This document shows positions 1 through 8,669 of a stretch of 64,000 nt of DNA, in pieces. The stretch spans positions 682,001 to 746,000 of the forward strand of contig NZ_CP042652.1 in assembly GCF_013177675.1 (NCBI RefSeq). The letters run 5' to 3'. The position numbers and the translations under genes are program-made. This DNA comes from Arcobacter acticola. GTDB lineage: Bacteria > Campylobacterota > Campylobacteria > Campylobacterales > Arcobacteraceae. The notes below the pieces were generated by a model. That model had not been told where the DNA came from and searched no databases. It saw only the letters and a program-made list of their open reading frames with translations. Within the stretch, counting starts at the first letter, position 1, and each line of letters begins with the position of its first letter.

Positions 1-240
1 AGCAGTTAGCATAATAATAGGAGTTTGATTATTTGAATCTCTTAGGCTTTTACAAACTTCTATTCCATCCTTTACGGGAAGTTGAATATCTAATAAAATC
101 AAATCATATTCATTTACACTTGCAAGATATAAACCCTCATCTCCATTTGTTGCACTATCAACAACATAACACTCTTCAACTAAGCCTTTTTTTAAAAAAC
201 TTACGATTTTTTCATCGTCTTCTATTATTAATATTTTCAT
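1..240 (-). CDS. Response regulator, N-terminal receiver domain (cut by window edge)
   Basis: The reading frame starts at ATG 240-238 and runs off the left edge, so only about 80 residues are visible. They form the first part of a CheY-like receiver domain: it begins MKILIIEDDEKI with the acidic pair that binds Mg2+, continues to the phospho-acceptor Asp in LILLDIQLP, and reaches the Thr of IIMLTA. The output domain is outside the window, so DNA binding is likely but unseen. It begins only a few bases after the stop of the metallophosphoesterase gene, so it is probably the last visible gene of the 6176-to-1 transcript. A sensor kinase may follow to the left. Confidence 0.88.
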   Translation of the reverse strand, partial: MKILIIEDDEKIVSFLKKGLVEECYVVDSATNGDEGLYLASVNEYDLILLDIQLPVKDGIEVCKSLRDSNNQTPIIMLTA

Positions 241-244
241 AGAA

Positions 245-973
245 TTATTTTACACTTTTTGCTATTAATTTAAGTAAGCTTATTTCATTATCTGCTTTAT
301 ATCTAAAATCCACACCCCAAGTTCCTAAACCTTTGTTTACATAGATTGCTGTTTGTCTTCTATAAAACAAACCTGCTAAAAATGGTTGTACAACTCTTAC
401 TAAATAGTGAAAAGGAAAAATTTGACCACCGTGTGTATGTCCGCATAAAAATAGATTTGCTTTCGAATTAAGAGCAATTTTGTAATCTTTTGGTTGATGG
501 GAAATGAAAATAGAAGGAGAGTTTAAAAGATATTTTTCTATTTGTTTTTCTTCTCTTTTTATTTTAAAAAACTTTGAAAATCTATCACTAAGTCCTGCTA
601 GATATATAATTTCATTTTTATAGATAAACTCTTTACAACTATTATCCATAAAAATAAAATTTGTTAACTCTTTTTTTAAATCCTCCAAACCATAAAACAG
701 ATCATGATTTCCACTTATATAATAAACTTCTTGTTTTAATCTATTTAATACTTGTAAATGCTCTTTTATAAACTTCACTTTTGTATCAATAATATCTCCT
801 GTAATAACAGCAATATCAAACTCTAAATCATTACAAACATCTATTAACTCTTGCATTTGTACTAATGAGCTTTTTTTATGTATATGTAAATCACTTAAGT
901 GAAGTATTTTAAGATTATGTAGTTTTTCATTTTCTACGAATATTTCTATTGATTTAGGTTTTGGAAGAGTCAT
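245..973 (-). CDS. Metallophosphoesterase (YkuE/LpxG-like calcineurin fold)
   Basis: This 242-aa protein carries the full two-metal phosphoesterase signature: SDLHIH (Asp28, His30), GDIID (59-63), GNHD (88-91), a His at 159 and GHTHGGQ (178-184). Family members act on membrane lipids such as UDP-diacylglucosamine or on other phosphoesters; the substrate here cannot be read from sequence. There is no clear signal peptide; the hydrophobic strand near residue 24 is part of the fold. Its ATG overlaps the stop of the upstream thioredoxin-fold gene (TAATG), and the response regulator follows within a few bases, so it is translationally coupled within a long operon. Confidence 0.88.
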   Translation of the reverse strand: MTLPKPKSIEIFVENEKLHNLKILHLSDLHIHKKSSLVQMQELIDVCNDLEFDIAVITGDIIDTKVKFIKEHLQVLNRLKQEVYYISGNHDLFYGLEDLKKELTNFIFMDNSCKEFIYKNEIIYLAGLSDRFSKFFKIKREEKQIEKYLLNSPSIFISHQPKDYKIALNSKANLFLCGHTHGGQIFPFHYLVRVVQPFLAGLFYRRQTAIYVNKGLGTWGVDFRYKADNEISLLKLIAKSVK

Positions 974-1428
974 TAGTGAAAAAACTTTTCTAATTCATTT
1001 TTTGATGAAATGTATTTAATATCATTTACCTGACCATTAAAAATAGAGTAAATTGTAGCTTTATTCTCTTTTTTTAAAAATTTAATACTATTATCATCAT
1101 AAATTAAAAGAATAGTATATTTATAATCTCTTAAATGAGGAATTGTAAACATTCTTGTAATAATTGTTGAACTTGAAGTAATATTACTTATAAACACAGC
1201 ATGTTTATCTTCTAAAAAATGTTCACTTTTTGACGATAAAAAATCATTTATCATCTCTAAAGTATCTTTTTGAAAAGTTACAATAATAGTGGAAATTCCA
1301 CTATTAATTGTATGAATTTTGTCAAATTGATCTGTTAGTGAAAAATTGCTTATTTTATCGTTTATTTTTAAGTTACTAGCAAATATTATTGCTGGAAATA
1401 GTATTGATAATATAAGTTCTTTTATCAT
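973..1428 (-). CDS. Periplasmic thioredoxin-fold protein without active-site cysteines
   Basis: This 151-aa protein has an N-terminal hydrophobic stretch (about residues 3-17) ending in FAS, likely a signal peptide. The mature part starts like an AhpC/TSA or YtfJ protein (ISNFSLTDQFDK, then a strand ending IIVTFQKD). No CxxC or peroxidatic Cys is present, so a redox role is doubtful; a binding or scaffold role is possible. It lies 5 bases downstream of the YceI gene and overlaps the metallophosphoesterase start by one base. I recognise only the fold, not a named family. Confidence 0.6.
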   Translation of the reverse strand: MIKELILSILFPAIIFASNLKINDKISNFSLTDQFDKIHTINSGISTIIVTFQKDTLEMINDFLSSKSEHFLEDKHAVFISNITSSSTIITRMFTIPHLRDYKYTILLIYDDNSIKFLKKENKATIYSIFNGQVNDIKYISSKNELEKFFH

Positions 1429-1433
1429 CTATT

Positions 1434-1955
1434 TTACTTATTTAATTGAATATTATAAGAGATGTCAATTTGATTTCTAACTGTTAAAAAGAACATTGTA
1501 GGTGGTTCTAAATTAAAATCTGTGAGATTAAAAGAGAATCCACCCTTTAGTAAAATAGCATCTTTATTATTTATTATTTCACCATTTGTTGTGATATTTT
1601 TAGTAATACCATTTAATGTTAAATCTCCATTTATATAATAGCCATTTTCATTTTTTACAATACTTGAGATATCAAAAGAGATATTTTTGTATTTTTGGAA
1701 ATTCAATAATTCATACATATTTGAATCCCTATCTCTTTTTTGGCTAATTAGTGTGATAGTATCAAAATAAATTTTACCTCTTATTGATTCTACTTCTTTT
1801 TGTATTGTTAAAAAAGTATTTATCTCTTTTGTACTTGGGTTAATTTGGCTATCACCAAAAACCTCAGTATGAGCTATAATTTCACCTTTTTTAATATTAA
1901 GACTTGAAGCAATTGCTGCTAGGCTTAAACATAATATTATTAATATTTTAGACAT
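1434..1955 (-). CDS. YceI family periplasmic protein
   Basis: This 173-aa protein has a signal peptide (about residues 1-17, ending AAIASS) followed by a YceI/lipocalin-like beta barrel. Recognisable strands include YKNISFDISSIVKNENGYYINGDLTLNGITKN split over residues ~85-120, typical of YceI proteins that bind isoprenoid-type lipids such as ubiquinone precursors. The start at 1955 overlaps the end of the upstream membrane-protein gene by 8 bases. Sitting between a heme-copper-oxidase-like gene and a lipid-type phosphoesterase, it may handle a quinone or lipid in the periplasm; that is inference from context. Confidence 0.85.
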   Translation of the reverse strand: MSKILIILCLSLAAIASSLNIKKGEIIAHTEVFGDSQINPSTKEINTFLTIQKEVESIRGKIYFDTITLISQKRDRDSNMYELLNFQKYKNISFDISSIVKNENGYYINGDLTLNGITKNITTNGEIINNKDAILLKGGFSFNLTDFNLEPPTMFFLTVRNQIDISYNIQLNK

Positions 1956-2919
1956 ATGTTATCTCCTTATTTTTTGGTAAATATTCCCTAGTCATTATTT
2001 TAATTAGTGCAATTAATAAAACAATAGGCACAAATAAAATTAGGTTTTCTAAAGCTACAAAAAGTCCAGCACCTGATGCTATCCATCCTATAAACACCAT
2101 ATAAAAGGTAATAGTTTTAAAATCCTTTTTACTAATTGTTTGCAATATCACTACATTGTAATATGAAATAACAAAAGGATAGATAAGAGATAAAATAAAT
2201 CCCTCTCTTAAAAAATAAAATAGATATGAAAGAGCAAAAAGTGTGATTATAAATAATTCTTTTTGATTTCTTTCTATTTTAAAATATAAAGCACAAACAA
2301 CACCAATGATATGAAATAGGGCGATTTCAAGTGTAAAACCATCTCTCCAAATTGAAACTGAAATATCTCTTGATAGTGATTCAAAAAGTGCTGAGTCTAA
2401 AAATACCCACAAAACCATCAAAAATAAAGAGTGTTTTGAATCAATTGACGTTTTACTCACAAAATTTTGTGGTAAAAATCTTGATGCTATTAATACTATA
2501 AGAGTTAAAGTAATAGCTATAAATCCTCTTTGAGATACATCATAGTTAAACAAAAATGTTCCAGTTACATAAGAGATACAAAGTGCAAATCCAAGCTCTA
2601 CTAAAGATGTTTTTTTAATCTCATTTATAATAAGTGGAGCTAAACTTCCAACAGCAATTCCTAAAATAAATAAAGTTAAGAAGTTATAGTGTGGATATAT
2701 AAAACTCATTAATAATTGAAGAGTTAAAAATATAGAAATTTTATTAGTATTCTCAATTTTTATATATGAAACCAATAAGGTACCAATAATTCCTCCAATA
2801 GGAAGTGGTGCAATTAAAAATATATTTGAAGAAAAATATTCAACAATTCCTGTTTGTGCAATTAGTAAATAAAAACATAATTCACAAGCTATAAAAAGTA
2901 TTAAAATTAATCTTTGCAT
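1948..2919 (-). CDS. Polytopic inner-membrane protein of unknown function (MFS-like)
   Basis: This 323-aa protein is almost entirely hydrophobic, with about ten predicted membrane segments and short charged loops (for example SKTSIDSKH near 155-160 and KIERNQKE near 215). The overall pattern resembles a small MFS-type or NnrS-like membrane protein, but I see no diagnostic motif. Its start overlaps the 3' end of the heme-copper-oxidase-like gene by 13 bases, and its end overlaps the YceI gene by 8, so the three are almost certainly co-translated. A role in assembling or serving that oxidase is plausible but unproven. Confidence 0.6.
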   Translation of the reverse strand: MQRLILILFIACELCFYLLIAQTGIVEYFSSNIFLIAPLPIGGIIGTLLVSYIKIENTNKISIFLTLQLLMSFIYPHYNFLTLFILGIAVGSLAPLIINEIKKTSLVELGFALCISYVTGTFLFNYDVSQRGFIAITLTLIVLIASRFLPQNFVSKTSIDSKHSLFLMVLWVFLDSALFESLSRDISVSIWRDGFTLEIALFHIIGVVCALYFKIERNQKELFIITLFALSYLFYFLREGFILSLIYPFVISYYNVVILQTISKKDFKTITFYMVFIGWIASGAGLFVALENLILFVPIVLLIALIKIMTREYLPKNKEITYV

Positions 2920-4490
2920 AAGATCTCCTTCTTAGATGGTTTTTGATAAAAAAAGATTAAATAAGCAAATACAAATGCTAAGTCAAATAGACAAATAGCA
3001 AGTGCTTCCATACCTAATTTTTCCGAAGCATAAAGGGCAAAAAACATAGAACTAGCAAAGACTCTTATTATAACTGTTAAATTTGTTAAAATGATTTGAC
3101 TCGATGGATTCTTTAAAGCCATATAGTGAATAATCCCTGTCATACATACAAATGTAAAAACAATATATTCATAAACTCCACTAAATGTAAAGCCGACAAT
3201 AGGATAAATAAAACTAGCAAGTAGTATTAAAAATATTCCTCCTAAGCCATCACTTAAAATTCCAGTAATATTATAAAGCTGCATTTTTGAGTAAGATTTT
3301 TTTATTTTTATAAAAGCAAATATAAAAACAAGAGCAAAACATCCAAAAACAGTTCTAAAAATCCACATAGTATGGCTTGGAATATTTATGATTCCTGCTT
3401 GTGTAAATCCTGAAATACTTAAAACTATGAATATTCCTAAAAGTGCAAATAGGTATGCATTTAAATAAATATCTTTTTGAAGCTCTTTTATACTATTTAT
3501 AAACATAGCAATAACCATAAAAAATACAGCAATTCCCATAGCCACATGAGCATGAGCTACTATTAAATCATTTCTATGAAATATCCATCTAATTTGGGGA
3601 ATGAAGATAATATTCCCTTCAATATCCACAAATAAAAAAGCAAGAATTGAAATTAATAAAGCCTTTTTTGCATGTGCTGAGATATTACTATCTTTGAACC
3701 ATCTATAAAGTAATGGAATATATAAAAGCGATAGATATTGTAAAAACCATTCTTGATTGTAAGATAGTGGTCCAATAATAATTCTATGTAATACAGAGCC
3801 AAAATAAAAGATTGTAGGAATTATCCAAAAGATATTCCAAGAAGCTTTGAATTCACCAATATTCAGTAGTTTAATTATTAGATAATAAATTGGAATTAAA
3901 GCTAAACTCATTCCAAGAGTATTATCTCCATGGGGACCTGATACTGTACTTTCAACTTGTCCAATAATTGGATTCATTAAAATTAATAGTGCAACTGGAG
4001 CAATAACTACAACTCGTAAACAAACTTTTATCCATAAAGGAAGGATTTTATAAAGTCTAATAAACTTATATAAAGCAATAATATAAAAAATACCAGCAAA
4101 GGCTAATAAAAAATTTAATTCATAGGCAAAATCATAAAAAGCTAAACCTCTGCTTTTTCCAAGGAGTAAAGAAAGAACCATAAATACTAAAAAAATATAC
4201 CAAAAAATAGTATACAAGTTTAAAAATCTAAGCCCTTCCTTATCAACTCCTACTTCTTTGTTTATTAGTAAAAATGGCAAATATGAAAGCATCAAAGGAA
4301 TAAAACCATAAAGCATCAAACTTATATGAATAGATCTCATATTTATAGGATTTAAAGTTTGTGAATCTATACTAAAGCCTAAAAGATTTATAGAATATAG
4401 TATTCCAAAAAAAAGTCCTAATGTAAAAAATGCAATAGATATTTTAAAATGTCTATTTATAAAATTATCAAAGTTATATAAGTTTTCCAT
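2907..4490 (-). CDS. Divergent heme-copper oxidase subunit I (CcoN/NorB-like)
   Basis: This 527-aa, ~12-segment membrane protein resembles the catalytic subunit of C-type heme-copper oxidases. A helix-II-like low-spin heme His is seen in MRSIHISLMLYG (His55). A helix-VI-like Cu/Fe-B His is seen in GPHGDN (His187). Helix X has HAH (His313, His315), the expected heme ligands. The helix-VII His pair is reduced to His235-Arg236 (SVLHRIIIGP), so the B-metal site is abnormal. No fused cytochrome c and no CcoO or CcoP gene lie nearby. It could be one of the unusual nitric-oxide-reductase-like families reported in Campylobacterota (gNOR type), or a non-oxidase homologue. It overlaps its neighbours on both sides. 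Confidence 0.7.
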   Translation of the reverse strand: MENLYNFDNFINRHFKISIAFFTLGLFFGILYSINLLGFSIDSQTLNPINMRSIHISLMLYGFIPLMLSYLPFLLINKEVGVDKEGLRFLNLYTIFWYIFLVFMVLSLLLGKSRGLAFYDFAYELNFLLAFAGIFYIIALYKFIRLYKILPLWIKVCLRVVVIAPVALLILMNPIIGQVESTVSGPHGDNTLGMSLALIPIYYLIIKLLNIGEFKASWNIFWIIPTIFYFGSVLHRIIIGPLSYNQEWFLQYLSLLYIPLLYRWFKDSNISAHAKKALLISILAFLFVDIEGNIIFIPQIRWIFHRNDLIVAHAHVAMGIAVFFMVIAMFINSIKELQKDIYLNAYLFALLGIFIVLSISGFTQAGIINIPSHTMWIFRTVFGCFALVFIFAFIKIKKSYSKMQLYNITGILSDGLGGIFLILLASFIYPIVGFTFSGVYEYIVFTFVCMTGIIHYMALKNPSSQIILTNLTVIIRVFASSMFFALYASEKLGMEALAICLFDLAFVFAYLIFFYQKPSKKEILCKD

Positions 4491-5097
4491 CTTTTACCTC
4501 ATAAGTTATATCAGTTTTTAAAGCTAAGTTTTTATCATGTGTTGCTACTATTATTGTTGTTCCTTTTTTTGCTAAAGTAGAAAAAAGTTCAAATACATTC
4601 AAAGAGTTTTTAGAATCTAAATTTCCAGTTGGTTCATCTGCAAAGATTACTTTTGGATTGTTAATCATAGCCCTTGCAATTGCAACTCTTTGTCTTTGTC
4701 CTCCTGAAATTTCATTTGGATATTTATCTATTAAATTTTCAATTCCTAAAAGCCTTAATAATTCAAAAATTTCTTCTTTACTTGCTTTTTCATTTGCAAG
4801 ATTTATGTTCTCTTTTACACTTAGATAATTTATTAGATAATGAAATTGGAAAATAAATCCAATATTTTCACGTCTAAAATTATCTATATTTTTTATGTTT
4901 TTATAATTAGTATCTTCATAAACTACCTCTCCACTACTAGGTTTAAGCAATGTTGATAAAACAGATAAAAGTGTAGATTTACCACTTCCACTCTCACCAA
5001 TGATTGAAACAAATTGAGCTTTTTTTATCTCTAAATTAATATCTTTAAGAGCTAAATCTTTATTATAATAGTGACTTAGATTTGTTACTTTTATCAT
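4474..5097 (-). CDS. ABC transporter ATPase (MacB/LolD type)
   Basis: This 207-aa nucleotide-binding subunit shows Walker A GESGSGKS (34-41), Q-loop FQF (83-85), signature SGGQR (131-135), Walker B VIFADE (150-155) followed by PTGNLDS, and a switch His in ATHD. DEPTGNLDS is characteristic of the MacB/LolD/FtsE clade, which drives mechanotransmission rather than solute import. It overlaps the permease gene upstream by 4 bases and the heme-copper-oxidase-like gene downstream by 17. The pair probably moves or extracts a lipoprotein or supports assembly of the neighbouring membrane proteins. Confidence 0.92.
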   Translation of the reverse strand: MIKVTNLSHYYNKDLALKDINLEIKKAQFVSIIGESGSGKSTLLSVLSTLLKPSSGEVVYEDTNYKNIKNIDNFRRENIGFIFQFHYLINYLSVKENINLANEKASKEEIFELLRLLGIENLIDKYPNEISGGQRQRVAIARAMINNPKVIFADEPTGNLDSKNSLNVFELFSTLAKKGTTIIVATHDKNLALKTDITYEVKDGKLI

Positions 5098-6176
5098 ATT
5101 TTATTTCCTTGAATTAATTCAACTGGATCTGTTTTAGAAGCATTTAGTGCGGGAATTATTGAGCCTATTATTGCCATGAAAATTGATGCTACAAAAATAT
5201 AAAATGCTAATTCATTTGAAATCTCACCATTTACATAACCTTGTAAAGATGAAGCATTTTTTATAAAATATAAAACTATATGTGAGATAATAAAAGCACT
5301 AATAAAACTAAAAACTCCTAATATAAAACTTTCAATCATAATTGAATATACGATTTTAGAAGTGCTAATTCCCAAAGCTCTTTTAATTCCAAATTCACTT
5401 TTTCTTTGGTTTATTGTAATACTCATTAAACTTGTAATGCCTAATAATCCCATACAAAAAGCAATCAGTGAAATAATATTTGATGAGGTTTTAATGATTT
5501 TAAATTGATTATAGTTATCTACGAAATTTTGAGTTGTTTTTGCATCAATTTGAGTATCTAGTTTTTTGATTTCTTTTATAACACTTTCAAGATTTGAATT
5601 TAAATTTGTATTTACCATAATCATTGAAGCTGATTTATTGAATATCTCTGCTGCATGTGTGATAGGCAAAACAACTCCACCATTTTCAAAACCAATTTCA
5701 CTTTTGAAAACTCCTGATATTTTAAAACTTTTATTTGCTATTTGAATTTCATTTTTATTAGTTAGTTGCTCAAATATAGATTTCCCAACAATCACTTCAT
5801 TTTGTTTAGGATAGTTTCCAAGTTCTAATTTGTAGTTTTTAAATCTATTTTGGCTTGCTCCATAAATTGCAACAATTGGAAGTTTTTCAACAGGACTTGC
5901 TCCCACAATTAAGGCTGATGATTCAATAACATCTGGGATTTTATTTATCTTTTGGATTAAATTTATATTTACATTTGAGAAAAAAGTATCTGATATATTT
6001 GATTGAGTGATAATAATATCTCCATCACTTTTTAGCATTGATGAGTACATACTAATTATTCCATTTGAAATAGAGCTAATTAAAAATATAGATATTATCG
6101 AAAAAATAAGGCTTAGATAAATAAGGATTGTTTTTAATTTATTGGCAAATAGTGCTTTTAGGGCAAATGGAATCAA
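5094..6176 (-). CDS. ABC transporter permease (MacB/FtsX type)
   Basis: This 360-aa permease has the MacB layout: one N-terminal membrane helix (about 15-40), a large periplasmic domain (about 45-225), then three C-terminal helices (about 235-350). The region NQRKSEFGIKRALGISTSKI (about 258-277) is the conserved FtsX-family coupling motif. It is the first gene of the minus-strand chain that runs to the left edge. Its ATPase partner overlaps it by 4 bases. It is shorter than full MacB because the ATPase is a separate protein. Its substrate is not evident. Confidence 0.88.
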   Translation of the reverse strand: MIPFALKALFANKLKTILIYLSLIFSIISIFLISSISNGIISMYSSMLKSDGDIIITQSNISDTFFSNVNINLIQKINKIPDVIESSALIVGASPVEKLPIVAIYGASQNRFKNYKLELGNYPKQNEVIVGKSIFEQLTNKNEIQIANKSFKISGVFKSEIGFENGGVVLPITHAAEIFNKSASMIMVNTNLNSNLESVIKEIKKLDTQIDAKTTQNFVDNYNQFKIIKTSSNIISLIAFCMGLLGITSLMSITINQRKSEFGIKRALGISTSKIVYSIMIESFILGVFSFISAFIISHIVLYFIKNASSLQGYVNGEISNELAFYIFVASIFMAIIGSIIPALNASKTDPVELIQGNKI

Positions 6177-6259
6177 AGATTATCCTTTATTTTTTGAAAG
6201 TTTAATCTTTGAATATGAATCTTTAATGAATTACATATGAACTTTTATTCATATTTACT

Positions 6260-7692
6260 TTAGATGTCTTTAAATTTTTCTCGTATAACTTTTATTTCTT
6301 CTATGTTTTCAAAAAATACATCAATAATTTTAGGGTCAAAATGCTCACCTTTTTCGCTATTAAATAGTTCAAATATCTTTTCATCTTCCCAAGCTTTTTT
6401 ATAAACTCGATCACTTCCTAAAGCATCAAAAACATCTGCAACTGCAGTGATTCTGGCAAAATATGAATTTCTTCACCTCTTAAACCTTTTGGATATCCTT
6501 TTGCATTGTATTTTTCATGATGTTCTCTTGCAACAATTGCAGCTGCTTGTAAAATTGGTTTTGTTGAGTGTTTTAACATCTCATAACCTAGTTGTGCATG
6601 GGTCTTCATAATCTCAAATTCTTCAAAGGTATGTTTTCCTGGTTTATTTAAAATATTATCAGGAATACCAACTTTCCCAATATCATGCATCGGGCTTGCT
6701 AGTTTTAACATTTCAGCTGTTTGTTCATCTAATCCTAATTTTAAAGCAAGAAGTTTTGAATACTCAGCAACTCTTTTTACATGATTTCCTGTTTCTTTAC
6801 TTCTTGTTTCTGCAATTTCACCCATGGTATAGATGATTTCTTTTTGGGTATTTATAATCTCATCGCTTAACGATTCAATTTTATTTATTCCATCTTTTAT
6901 AGATCCAGACATATTTCTCATAGCATATGATATTTCACCAAGTTCATCAGCTCTATTGATTATAGATGTGTTTTCATACTCACCTTTTTTAATATTTCCG
7001 ATATTATTTATAATAATTTTTGTATCTTCTTTTAATATTTTTCCAAACGTTATTGCTAAAATTACTGCTGAAATAATCATTAATAGACCTATATAAAATA
7101 CTTCTAATGTAACTTGAATATCAATAACCTTATCATGGTTATATCTTCCAATAATTAGTAATATTGTTATAATTGGTGTGATTGTAAAAATTAAAAAAGT
7201 TTCTAAAATTCTTTGAGAAATTTTTTCATTAAAAATTGTAAAAACTTTATTTCTTGAAAGTTCTTTATATCTTTTTTCAAAAATTATATATTCAAGTTGA
7301 GCTAAGATTCCAGCTCCAAGTGTTAAATAACTTGAAAATATTCTAAAATGACTTGACATTGGAAAATCAGGATATAAAACAGAATGAAGAATAAAAGCTG
7401 AAATTCCAGCCATAATCCAAGAAATAATACTTAAAAAATAAGCTTGTCTGGGAATTGATAATTTTTTCTTTGACTCTTTAAAAAAGCTATATAAAAACTC
7501 TCTATATACTAGTTGTAAAAGAAAAACTATAAATAGATTTCTAAATAATTTATCATGCTGTAAACCATCAATAAAAGGACAAACATTAGTACAAAAAGTT
7601 TGTAAAAAAATAATAGAACAAAATGATAATAAATAAATCCAAATTCTTGTTTTAAAATCGAAGAGATCTTTAATATTTATATTGTTTTGCAA
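6260..7692 (-). pseudogene. HD-GYP cyclic-di-GMP phosphodiesterase broken by a frameshift
   Basis: The open frame from 7692 encodes several N-terminal membrane helices (about 15-215), a HAMP-like linker and an HD-GYP domain with NHVKRVAEYS, MHDIGK and HHEKYNAKGYPKGLRG. After GEEIHI it shifts out of frame and stops at 6418. Adding one A to the A-run at 6458-6461 restores the conserved continuation FARITAVADVFDALGSDRVY and runs on to a stop at 6260-6262, giving about 477 aa. Family members hydrolyse cyclic di-GMP. The break removes the last ~64 residues, including the conserved D(V)FDAL helix, so the product is probably inactive, unless this is a homopolymer sequencing error or a phase-variable tract. 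Confidence 0.85.
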
Positions 7693-7811
7693 GGCTAAAC
7701 TCCAAAGAAATAATTATATTTTATCTAGTTATTGTTCATTTTTTATTAATTAATTATTAAAAGTTTTAAAAATCTTAGATAGAATACTAAAAAATTAAAA
7801 AAAGTGAACAT

Positions 7812-8585
7812 ATGAAAAAAGAATTAATAAAAATAATAAAAGAAGCAGGTGAAATCTTAAAAGAGGGATATTACACAAAAAAAGATATAACTTTTAAAGC
7901 AAAAAAAGATTTAGTAACACAGTATGATGTAGCTGTTGAGAATTTTTTAAAAAAGAAATTTTCAAAAAAATTCAAAGATTTTAATCTAATAGCAGAAGAA
8001 TCAGACAATGCAAATGTAGAGTTTAATAATTCAATAATAATAGATCCAATAGATGGAACAACAAACTTTGTAAATGGTGTTCCTCATACTGCTATTTCAG
8101 TTGGTGTTTATAAAAATAAAAAACCATATTTAGCAGTTGTTTATAATCCAATTTTAGATGAGTTATACACAGCAAAAATAGGTAAGGGTGCTTATTTAAA
8201 TGGTAAAAAATTAAAAGTAAGTAATGAAAATGATTTTCAAAAATCACTTCTAGCTACTGGTTTTCCATATACTAGCAATACAAATGAAGATGATTTGAAT
8301 GATGTTTTAAAAAAAATCAAGCTTATTTTACCTCTTTGTCAAGATTTAAGAAGATTAGGTGCGGCTTCACTTGACTTATGTTATATAGCAAAGGGAACTT
8401 TTGAAGGGTATTATGAAATGAATCTAAAAGCTTGGGATGTTAGTGCTGGAATTTTAATACTAACAGAAGCAGGTGGCGTGGTATCAAATATAAATGGAGA
8501 TGAATATACACTATTTGAAGACAAGTATCTTGTAGCCTCAAATGGTAAAATTCATAAAAAGTTTATAAAAAATTTAAATAAATAA
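7812..8585 (+). CDS. Inositol monophosphatase family protein (SuhB/CysQ-like)
   Basis: This 257-aa protein has the Mg2+-dependent phosphatase signature: Glu62-Glu63 in IAEESD, IIDPIDGTTNF (Asp78, Asp81, with GTT at 82-84), and a C-terminal AWDVSAG that supplies the third Asp. Family substrates include inositol phosphate, fructose bisphosphate and 3'-phosphoadenosine 5'-phosphate; which applies here is not resolved. It begins 119 bases downstream of the divergent HD-GYP gene and is followed by glmS in the same direction, 84 bases on, behind a separate -10-like element. Confidence 0.9.
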   Translation: MKKELIKIIKEAGEILKEGYYTKKDITFKAKKDLVTQYDVAVENFLKKKFSKKFKDFNLIAEESDNANVEFNNSIIIDPIDGTTNFVNGVPHTAISVGVYKNKKPYLAVVYNPILDELYTAKIGKGAYLNGKKLKVSNENDFQKSLLATGFPYTSNTNEDDLNDVLKKIKLILPLCQDLRRLGAASLDLCYIAKGTFEGYYEMNLKAWDVSAGILILTEAGGVVSNINGDEYTLFEDKYLVASNGKIHKKFIKNLNK

Positions 8586-8628
8586 AATAACAAAAAATGT
8601 TAAAAGCAGTTATTTAGTAATTGTTAAA

Positions 8629-8634
8629 TATAAT
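8629..8634 (+). promoter_or_regulatory. -10 element ahead of glmS
   Basis: A perfect TATAAT hexamer lies 35 bases before the glmS start, in the 84-base gap after the inositol-phosphatase-family gene. No convincing -35 hexamer is seen, as is common for sigma-70 promoters in Campylobacterota. A pure AT gap can hold this by chance. Confidence 0.45.
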
Positions 8635-8669
8635 ATTTATACTTAAAAATTGAAAAAAAGGTATGTCAT

